Shown here one piece after another: positions 20,203-26,550 of a stretch of DNA of 64,000 nucleotides (positions are counted from its first letter, which is position 1; each line of letters starts with the position of its first letter). The notes beneath the pieces are model-generated. The model was not told the DNA's origin, did no database searches, and saw nothing but the letters and a program-made list of their open reading frames with translations. The DNA is from Rhizobium oryziradicis (GTDB lineage: Bacteria; Pseudomonadota; Alphaproteobacteria; Rhizobiales; Rhizobiaceae): NCBI RefSeq assembly GCF_001939045.1, contig NZ_MKIM01000031.1, positions 1-64,000 of the forward strand, given 5' to 3'. A program made the position numbers and the translations under genes.

Positions 20203-20544
20203 GAGATATTTCCTTTTTTGGCAGGATTGGCGGTATGAATATGACTTAACGCTAGAGCCTAGATTTTAAATTTGCAAGGGCGAAATTTCAATAAAATTCA
20301 ATAAAATCATATATTTAATCGGTTTAAACTGATATGCCAGTTTTTAAATCGGTTCAATTTCTGGCCAGCATCCGCTTGGCGCTTTTCAGATCGTCTCGAG
20401 CCATTGCAAGATCATCCGCATCTTGCCCTTTATCTTTGCCACAATTTGTTCCACCTTTACCCTCATGAAGCGTTTCAGCAGGGACCATTGATCACGAGAT
20501 GGCTGAAAAGCCGGGAACGCACAAAGATGACGGAGATAAGCCGC
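20203..20544. promoter_or_regulatory. pckA-chvI divergent control region
   Basis: 342 nt without a convincing gene. An AT-rich core carries a tandem 10-bp repeat TTCAATAAAA (20287-20306). Two near-identical imperfect palindromes follow: TTTAATCGGTTTAAA at 20314-20328 and TTTAAATCGGTTCAATTT at 20343-20360, about 30 bp (three helical turns) apart. The central CG and AT-rich arms suit a LacI-family repressor. In Sinorhizobium pckA is repressed by the LacI-type PckR, so these are candidates; that link is inference. Confidence 0.5.
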
Positions 20545-21267
20545 ATGCAAACAATCGCGCTGGTTGACGACGACCGGAACATTCTGACGTCCGTATCCAT
20601 TGCTCTGGAAGCGGAAGGCTATAAGGTCGAGACCTACACCGACGGCGCATCCGCACTCGACGGACTTTTGGCCCGCCCCCCGCACCTTGGAATTTTTGAC
20701 ATCAAGATGCCGCGCATGGATGGCATGGAACTTTTGCGCCGCCTGCGGCAGAAATCCGATATGCCGGTGATTTTCCTCACCTCCAAGGATGAAGAGATTG
20801 ATGAGCTGTTTGGCCTGAAAATGGGTGCCGACGACTTTATCACCAAGCCTTTCTCCCAGCGCCTGCTGGTCGAGCGCGTCAAGGCCATTTTGCGCCGCGC
20901 CGCCAACCGGGAAAATGCTGCCGCCGGCGGCACAGTCAAAACAGCCGCCGAACAGCAAGCCCGCAATCTGGAGCGTGGCCAGTTGGTGATGGATCAGGAA
21001 CGCCACACCTGCACCTGGAAGGGCGATCCGGTAACATTGACTGTGACGGAATTCCTCATTCTGCATTCGCTGGCCCAGCGCCCCGGCGTGGTCAAGAGCC
21101 GCGATGCGCTGATGGATGCCGCCTATGATGAACAGGTCTATGTGGATGACCGCACCATTGACAGCCACATCAAGCGATTGCGAAAAAAGTTCAAAATGGC
21201 CGACAATGACTTCGACATGATTGAAACGCTCTATGGTGTAGGATACCGCTTCCGCGAAAGCGCGTGA
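20545..21267 (+). CDS. chvI: Response regulator ChvI
   Basis: 240 residues, OmpR/PhoB class. Receiver: VDDDRN at the N-terminus, phospho-acceptor Asp52 in [10 protein letters not shown], Thr in FLTSKDEE and Lys in FITKPFS. The C-terminal winged helix contains [19 protein letters not shown] and [18 protein letters not shown]. With ChvG it controls envelope, exopolysaccharide, motility and acid-induced virulence or symbiosis genes in Rhizobiaceae, with ExoR as periplasmic inhibitor. The frame is open to 20404, but [12 protein letters not shown] (ATG 20545, GAGATAAG upstream) matches the family start; ATG 20527 is an alternative. Confidence 0.97.
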   Translation: MQTIALVDDDRNILTSVSIALEAEGYKVETYTDGASALDGLLARPPHLGIFDIKMPRMDGMELLRRLRQKSDMPVIFLTSKDEEIDELFGLKMGADDFITKPFSQRLLVERVKAILRRAANRENAAAGGTVKTAAEQQARNLERGQLVMDQERHTCTWKGDPVTLTVTEFLILHSLAQRPGVVKSRDALMDAAYDEQVYVDDRTIDSHIKRLRKKFKMADNDFDMIETLYGVGYRFRESA

Positions 21268-21330
21268 GCCTCGTCTGAGTACTGGGCTCAACGCCAGAGC
21301 TGACATGATGGTTGAAAGGCTACTCCCTTG

Positions 21331-23121
21331 ATGAGGCGATCTGCGGATAAGGATACAGAACTGGGCGACGGTCGCCCAGCCTCAAGACGCTTGTCCTTTT
21401 CCCATCCTTTCACGCTGATCCGGCGGATCTTCGGCAATGCCGTTTTCTCCAGCCTGACGCGCCGCATCGTGTTTTTCAATCTTGCCGCCCTCATCGTGCT
21501 GGTGGGCGGTATCATGTATCTCAATCAGTTCCGTGAAGGGCTGATTGATGCGCGGGTGGAAAGCCTGCTGACGCAAGGCGAAATCATTGCCGGCGCCATT
21601 GCGGCGTCAGCCTCCGTGGATACCAATTCGATCACCATTGATCCGCAAAAGCTGCTTGAGTTGCAGGCCGGACAAAGCATTACGCCTGTGCCCAATGATG
21701 AGGATCTGGAATTTCCCATCAACCCGGAGCGGGTGGCACCAGTTCTGCGGCGCTTGATTTCGCCAACCCGCACCCGCGCCCGCCTGTTTGATGCCGATGC
21801 CAATCTGTTGCTGGATTCACGCCATCTGTATTCGCGCGGACAGGTGTTGCGTTACGATCTGCAACCCGTTGAAGGCGATACGGAAAGTTGGGGGGATTGG
21901 GTTGGCAAGCTGTTTAACCGCATGCTCCAGCCCGGCAATGTTCCGCTCTATAAAGAGGCCCCCGGCGGTGATGGTTCTATTTACCCGGAAGTGATGAACG
22001 CCCTGACCGGCGTGCGCGGCGCAGTAGTTCGCGTCACCGAACAAGGCGAGTTGATTGTCTCGGTGGCCGTGCCTGTGCAGCGGTTCCGCGCCGTTCTCGG
22101 CGTCTTGCTGCTATCAACACAAGCCGGTGATATTGACAAGATCGTCCATGCCGAGCGGCTGGCAATCCTGCGGGTGTTTGGTGTTGCCACGCTGGTCAAT
22201 ATCGTTTTGTCGCTGCTGTTGTCCTCCACCATCGCCAACCCGCTGCGCCGCCTCTCGGCTGCGGCCATTCGCGTACGGCGCGGAGCCAGAGAACGCGAGG
22301 AAATTCCGGATTTCTCTGTGCGTCAGGATGAAATTGGCAATCTTTCTGTCGCCATTCGCGAGATGACCACAGCGCTCTATGACCGCATTGATGCCATTGA
22401 GAGTTTTGCCGCCGACGTCAGCCATGAGCTGAAAAACCCCCTCACCTCGCTTCGAAGTGCTGTGGAAACCTTGCCGGTGGCCAAGACCGACGCCTCCAAG
22501 GCGCGTTTGCATGAAATTATCCAGCATGATGTGCGCCGCCTTGATCGTTTGATCAGCGATATTTCCGATGCGTCGCGGCTGGATGCCGAGCTTGCCCGCT
22601 CCGATGCCTCGCCTGTTGATATGGAGGTGGTGCTTGGCAATATGGTGGAAATCTCGCGCCAGATCAGGAGCAACAAGAAGCCGGTGAAAATCGAATATGT
22701 GCTGGAGCACAAACAAAACCAGAAAGCACGCTATATTGTTGAAGGTCACGACCTGCGCATCGGCCAGATCATCACCAATCTGATCGAAAATGCCCGGTCT
22801 TTCGTGCCCGAAAAAGAAGGGCTGATTTCGGTACGGCTTTCGCGCACCCGCAGCCGCTGCATCGTCACGGTGGAGGATAACGGTCCGGGCATTCAGGCCG
22901 AGGATATCGACCGGATTTTTGAGCGCTTCTACACTGACCGCCCGGATGGCGAGAGCTTTGGCCAAAATTCTGGTCTCGGCCTGTCCATCAGCCGCCAGAT
23001 TGCCGAAGCCCACGGCGGATCACTGCGGGCAGAAAACATACTCGAAGAGGAAACCGGCAAAGTTCTGGGTGCGCGCTTCATTCTGACCCTGCCTGCCGAT
23101 CCAAGCACCCATGAAAAATAG
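21331..23121 (+). CDS. chvG: Sensor histidine kinase ChvG (ExoS)
   Basis: 596 residues. A basic N-terminal segment precedes a first membrane helix (residues ~45-65), a ~200-residue periplasmic domain, a second helix near residues 275-305, and a HAMP linker. The kinase core has H-box VSHELKNPLTSL with His365, N-box NLIENARSF and G-boxes VEDNGPGI and GLGLSISRQIAEAHGG. It lies 63 nt after chvI. The last 11 nt overlap hprK, linking envelope sensing to the regulatory PTS in one transcript. Confidence 0.97.
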   Translation: MRRSADKDTELGDGRPASRRLSFSHPFTLIRRIFGNAVFSSLTRRIVFFNLAALIVLVGGIMYLNQFREGLIDARVESLLTQGEIIAGAIAASASVDTNSITIDPQKLLELQAGQSITPVPNDEDLEFPINPERVAPVLRRLISPTRTRARLFDADANLLLDSRHLYSRGQVLRYDLQPVEGDTESWGDWVGKLFNRMLQPGNVPLYKEAPGGDGSIYPEVMNALTGVRGAVVRVTEQGELIVSVAVPVQRFRAVLGVLLLSTQAGDIDKIVHAERLAILRVFGVATLVNIVLSLLLSSTIANPLRRLSAAAIRVRRGAREREEIPDFSVRQDEIGNLSVAIREMTTALYDRIDAIESFAADVSHELKNPLTSLRSAVETLPVAKTDASKARLHEIIQHDVRRLDRLISDISDASRLDAELARSDASPVDMEVVLGNMVEISRQIRSNKKPVKIEYVLEHKQNQKARYIVEGHDLRIGQIITNLIENARSFVPEKEGLISVRLSRTRSRCIVTVEDNGPGIQAEDIDRIFERFYTDRPDGESFGQNSGLGLSISRQIAEAHGGSLRAENILEEETGKVLGARFILTLPADPSTHEK

Positions 23122-23584
23122 CGGGATCAACATCCATGCAACGGGAATTGTGCTTGGCCGGCAAGGGTTTTTGATTGTCGGTCCAAGCGGCTCTGGTAAA
23201 TCGCGCCTCGCATCTGCACTTTTGGCAAATGCCGCTCAAAACGGGATTTTCGCAGCCTTGATCAGCGATGACCAGATCTGGATCGAGGCAAAAGCCGGGA
23301 CAGTGATTGCCCATCGCCCTGAGACCATCCGGGATTTGATCGAGATCCGCTTTAGCGGCATTGTTCAAATGCCCAGCATCCGTTCTGCGGTGATCGATGC
23401 TGTGCTCATGCCGGTCTCAGCAGGCCTTGATACGGAGCGTCTGCCAGCCTTGCATGAGACCATGGAGATTTTGCCTCAGGTGTCTCTTCCGGTCTTGCGG
23501 CTCTGTGTCGATTTCAATCCCGATGTGGCCATGGTGAAAAACCTCATGCATGGCCGCATACGCGATCAGGACGCCCGTTCTTAA
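23111..23584 (+). CDS. hprK: Short HPr kinase/phosphorylase (HprK C-terminal domain only)
   Basis: 157 residues, about half the length of Firmicutes HprK (~310); the N-terminal domain is absent, as is usual in alphaproteobacteria. The P-loop is GPSGSGKS at residues 24-31, preceded by HATGIVLGRQGFLIV. The canonical signature EIRGLGI(I/L)N is altered to EIRFSGIVQMP. It is expected to phosphorylate HPr on Ser48, adjusting flux through the regulatory PTS. It starts inside the chvG 3' end (11-nt overlap). A 380-nt gap follows before the EIIA gene. Confidence 0.9.
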   Translation: MKNSGINIHATGIVLGRQGFLIVGPSGSGKSRLASALLANAAQNGIFAALISDDQIWIEAKAGTVIAHRPETIRDLIEIRFSGIVQMPSIRSAVIDAVLMPVSAGLDTERLPALHETMEILPQVSLPVLRLCVDFNPDVAMVKNLMHGRIRDQDARS

Positions 23585-23964
23585 ACACCCATCGAAGCAC
23601 GTTGCACGTCTTCAAGCGAAGGGCGCGGCCCGCTCTGTTTTTCCTCTCAGGCTTGCTGATGCGGATGATCCTGAATTTCTACGGGTTTCGCAAAAACCCA
23701 CCCCATTTTTTTTGACAAATGCGAATCATAGGCAGCATGCAAATATTTTATGCTTGCACTTCACATTTTCATCGCCAAGATAGCCATCCAGTTGAGAAGA
23801 ATTCCAAATCATGAACGGTGTGTCTACGCTGTTTGATGAGGGAATGCAGTGGCTTTTGAGATTGTGGCGGGCAAGACGATTGATCTTCGATCAACAGACG
23901 GGTAAACGGGCCTTTTGCAGTGCGATAACTGGCCGTCAGCAGTTGAGCAGGGAGCTATAAGCGA
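23585..23964. other. 380-nt gap between hprK and the EIIA gene
   Basis: No recognised gene. It holds a T8 run directly before TTGACA (23712-23717), an inverted pair GCATGCAAA...TATGCTTGC around 23734-23757 and the 49-codon ORF at 23811-23960. A promoter for the EIIA-HPr pair is expected here but no convincing -10 at standard spacing was found. Confidence 0.4.
23811..23960 (+). CDS. Possible 49-residue small protein upstream of EIIA
   Basis: ATG at 23811 opens a 49-codon frame ending TAA at 23960, four nt before the EIIA start. A GAGAAG purine run lies about 12 nt upstream, which is somewhat far. The product begins MNGVSTLFDEGMQWLLRLW and is rich in Trp/Arg/Leu in its middle (QWLLRLWRARRLIF), ending SREL. 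I recognise no family. The position just before EIIA would allow translational coupling. Codon usage is not clearly that of a real gene, and chance is a serious alternative. Confidence 0.2.
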   Translation: MNGVSTLFDEGMQWLLRLWRARRLIFDQQTGKRAFCSAITGRQQLSREL

Positions 23965-24366
23965 ATGATCGGACTTGTGCTTGTCACCCATGGCAAGCTG
24001 GCTGAAGAATTTCATTATGCCGTGGAACACGTTGTGGGTCCGCAGAAATTCATAGAAACAATCTGTATTGGCGCAGAAGACGATATGGATCAGCGCCGCC
24101 AGGATATTCTGGATGCGGTGTTGCGTGCCGATGATGGCCATGGCGTGATTATCCTCACCGATATGTTTGGTGGAACGCCCTCCAATCTGGCGATCTCGGT
24201 GATGAATACCGGCCGTATTGAAGTGATTGCCGGTGTTAACCTGCCCATGCTGATCAAGCTGGCCGGTGTGCGGGGCGAGAATGATATGGAAAAGGCCCTG
24301 ATTGATGCATCAGAGGCCGGGCGAAAATATATCAACGTGGCCAGCCGCGTTTTGAGCGGCAAATAG
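23965..24366 (+). CDS. manX: PTS EIIA component, mannose (EIIA-Man/DhaM-like) family
   Basis: 133 residues, a single EIIA-Man fold domain with no EIIB or membrane partner nearby. Phospho-acceptor His9 lies in LVLVTHGKLAEEF; VIILTDMFGGTPSNLA is the family loop. In alphaproteobacteria this protein takes phosphate from HPr and acts in regulation rather than sugar uptake. The HPr gene follows after 14 nt. Enzyme I is not in the window. Confidence 0.95.
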   Translation: MIGLVLVTHGKLAEEFHYAVEHVVGPQKFIETICIGAEDDMDQRRQDILDAVLRADDGHGVIILTDMFGGTPSNLAISVMNTGRIEVIAGVNLPMLIKLAGVRGENDMEKALIDASEAGRKYINVASRVLSGK

Positions 24367-24380
24367 GAACCACGACCAGA

Positions 24381-24656
24381 ATGACGTCTTTCACACGAGA
24401 CCTGCTCATCATCAACAAGCGCGGCCTTCACGCCCGCGCTTCGGCCAAATTTGTACAGACAGTACAAGGGTTTGAAGCCACGGTTCATGTCTCCAAGGAC
24501 GGAACGACCGTTGGTGGCACATCCATCATGGGCCTGATGATGCTGGCTGCCAGCCCCGGCTGCACCATCACCGTAACGACATCGGGACTGGATGCCGAAA
24601 AGGCACTGGATACGCTGGATGCATTGGTTGCCGACAAGTTTGGCGAGGAAATGTAA
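24381..24656 (+). CDS. ptsH: Phosphocarrier protein HPr
   Basis: 91 residues. Active-site His17 is in RGLHARASAKF, and the HprK target Ser48 is in GGTSIMGLMMLAAS. Both residues are intact, so the protein can take part in the phosphorelay and be controlled by HprK. It follows the EIIA gene by 14 nt. A weak hairpin ACATAAAGA...TCTTTATGT (24670-24698) follows the stop but lacks a T-run. Confidence 0.97.
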   Translation: MTSFTRDLLIINKRGLHARASAKFVQTVQGFEATVHVSKDGTTVGGTSIMGLMMLAASPGCTITVTTSGLDAEKALDTLDALVADKFGEEM

Positions 24657-24827
24657 ACCAAGAACAACATAAAGATATAAAGACCTCTTTATGTGATTAT
24701 TGCCATCATTGGCTTTCCCTGATACACCGGTTGCAATGGCCTGCCTTAAATGGTGGGCGTCGCTTGCCTGTCTTCTGCTTGAAACCAGATCGCAGGCCTG
24801 CGGTTCAATCCCGGTCTGGAGAACGCC
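24657..24827 (+). promoter_or_regulatory. Leader/promoter region of ahcY with a stem-loop next to the start
   Basis: CCAGATC (24785-24791) pairs with GGTCTGG (24813-24819; one G-U), enclosing GCAGGCCTGC, with the ATG 8 nt beyond. It resembles a structured 5' leader that could occlude the ribosome site. I could not match it to the SAH, SAM-II or SAM/SAH riboswitch consensus from memory. Confidence 0.35.
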
Positions 24828-26228
24828 ATGAGCACTACACAGGATTACATCGTCGCCGATATCACCCTTGCCGACTACGGTCGCAAAGAGCTTGATATTG
24901 CTGAAACGGAAATGCCGGGCCTGATGGCCTGCCGCCGCGAGCTGGGCGAAACCAAGCCTTTGAAGGGCGCGCGCATCAGTGGCTCCCTGCACATGACCAT
25001 TCAGACAGCCGTGCTGATTGAAACCCTCACCGCTCTGGGTGCAGAGGTTCGTTGGGCATCGTGCAACATCTTCTCGACGCAGGACCATGCTGCTGCGGCC
25101 ATCGCCGCTTCTGGCGTTCCAGTGTTCGCCATCAAGGGCGAAAGCCTCACCGAATACTGGGAATACACCGACAAGATTTTTCAGTGGACCGACGGTCAGC
25201 CTTCCAACATGATCCTCGACGATGGCGGCGATGCCACCATGTACATCCTGCTCGGCGCCCGCGCTGAAGCTGGCGAAAATGTTCTGGTGAACCCATCTTC
25301 TGAAGAAGAAGAAATCCTGTTTGCCCAGATCAAGAAGCGCTTGGCTGCAACACCGGGCTTTTTCACCAAGCAGCGCGATGCCATCAAGGGCGTGACCGAA
25401 GAAACCACCACAGGCGTGAACCGTCTGTACCAGTTGAGCCAGAAGGGCCTGCTGCCTTTCCCCGCCATCAACGTCAATGACTCGGTCACTAAGTCGAAAT
25501 TCGACAACAAATACGGCTGCAAGGAATCGCTGGTCGACGGCATTCGCCGCGCAACCGACGTGATGATGGCTGGTAAAGTTGCCGTGGTCTGCGGCTACGG
25601 CGACGTGGGCAAGGGCTGCGCTGCATCGCTGATCGGCGCTGGTGCTCGCGTAAAGGTCACGGAAGTTGACCCGATCTGCGCGCTTCAGGCCGCTATGGAC
25701 GGCTTTGAAGTGGTGACACTGGAAGACGTTGCCAAGACCGCTGACATTTTCATCACCACCACCGGCAACAAGGACGTGATCCGCATCGAGCATATGCGCG
25801 AGATGAAGGACATGGCGATTGTTGGCAACATTGGCCACTTCGACAATGAAATTCAGGTCACAGCCCTGAAGAACATGACATGGACCAACATCAAGCCACA
25901 GGTGGACATGATCACCTTCCCGGCTGGTAACCGCATGATCCTTCTTTCCGAGGGCCGTTTGCTCAACCTTGGCAACGCCACAGGCCACCCATCCTTCGTG
26001 ATGAGCGCCTCCTTCACCAACCAGGTTCTGGCCCAGATCGAGCTTTACACCAAGCCCGATGCCTACCAGAAGCAGGTCTATGTTCTGCCCAAGCACCTCG
26101 ATGAAAAGGTCGCGCGCCTGCATCTGGAAAAGCTCGGCGTAAAGCTTTCTGTTCTTTCTGAAGAACAGGCTGCCTATATTGGTGTCACTCCGGCTGGCCC
26201 ATTCAAGGCTGACCACTACAGATACTAA
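24828..26228 (+). CDS. ahcY: Adenosylhomocysteinase
   Basis: 466 residues. It hydrolyses S-adenosylhomocysteine to adenosine and homocysteine, relieving inhibition of methyltransferases. The N-terminal catalytic part shows [19 protein letters not shown] and [15 protein letters not shown]. The NAD-binding Rossmann motif is [15 protein letters not shown], and the C-terminus ends KADHYRY, with the conserved Lys and Tyr that complete the NAD site. The ~40-residue insertion near residues 150-190 is usual for the proteobacterial form. It is followed by a good terminator. Confidence 0.98.
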   Translation: MSTTQDYIVADITLADYGRKELDIAETEMPGLMACRRELGETKPLKGARISGSLHMTIQTAVLIETLTALGAEVRWASCNIFSTQDHAAAAIAASGVPVFAIKGESLTEYWEYTDKIFQWTDGQPSNMILDDGGDATMYILLGARAEAGENVLVNPSSEEEEILFAQIKKRLAATPGFFTKQRDAIKGVTEETTTGVNRLYQLSQKGLLPFPAINVNDSVTKSKFDNKYGCKESLVDGIRRATDVMMAGKVAVVCGYGDVGKGCAASLIGAGARVKVTEVDPICALQAAMDGFEVVTLEDVAKTADIFITTTGNKDVIRIEHMREMKDMAIVGNIGHFDNEIQVTALKNMTWTNIKPQVDMITFPAGNRMILLSEGRLLNLGNATGHPSFVMSASFTNQVLAQIELYTKPDAYQKQVYVLPKHLDEKVARLHLEKLGVKLSVLSEEQAAYIGVTPAGPFKADHYRY

Positions 26229-26258
26229 TCATTAACCATATACCCACAAGATATAGAG

Positions 26259-26294
26259 ATCGCGGTCTTGACAAAGGCCGCGATTTCTTTTTTC
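26259..26294 (+). terminator. Terminator of ahcY
   Basis: ATCGCGG (26259-26265) pairs with CCGCGAT (26278-26284), followed by TTCTTTTTTC. Confidence 0.85.
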
Positions 26295-26550
26295 GCCCTA
26301 CCCCTTCCCGATGAATCTTATCCACAGTATTGTTTTAACACTTGATTCGCGTGCCAACGTGAGTGCGCGGAGGTGGACAGACAATTGGTTTCTGTTCAGC
26401 TCCTTCCCCAAAAGGGATGCACTTGTGCGGTTCTCTTTTTCAAACGCAGTTGATGCCTGCGGTTTTTGAAAAATGGAGTTGCGCTAAATTGGCACATGAA
26501 ATGGGGATGTCTTGTCAAAGATGCGGCAATAGGACGGAGACAGACCGGAA
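26295..26550 (+). promoter_or_regulatory. divL upstream region with DnaA box and GANTC sites
   Basis: A perfect DnaA box TTATCCACA lies at 26318-26326. GAATC (26313-26317) and GATTC (26344-26348), both GANTC sites of the cell-cycle methyltransferase CcrM, flank it. The remaining 200 nt show no recognised gene. Confidence 0.55.

Noticed and set aside
18646-20238. 530-codon plus-strand frame opposite pckA
   Set aside because: Antisense shadow; it covers the full pckA gene and has no recognisable domain.
20404-20544. N-terminal extension of the chvI frame (47 extra codons)
   Set aside because: The known ChvI start [10 protein letters not shown] aligns at 20545, with a ribosome site; the extension lies in AT-rich promoter DNA.
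24721-24827. tRNA-like GGTTCAATCC segment before ahcY
   Set aside because: It resembles a T-loop, but no acceptor, D or anticodon stems can be drawn around it.
24090-26216. 708-codon minus-strand frame opposite ahcY and HPr
   Set aside because: Antisense shadow with His/Gly-rich low-information sequence; both plus-strand genes are certain.
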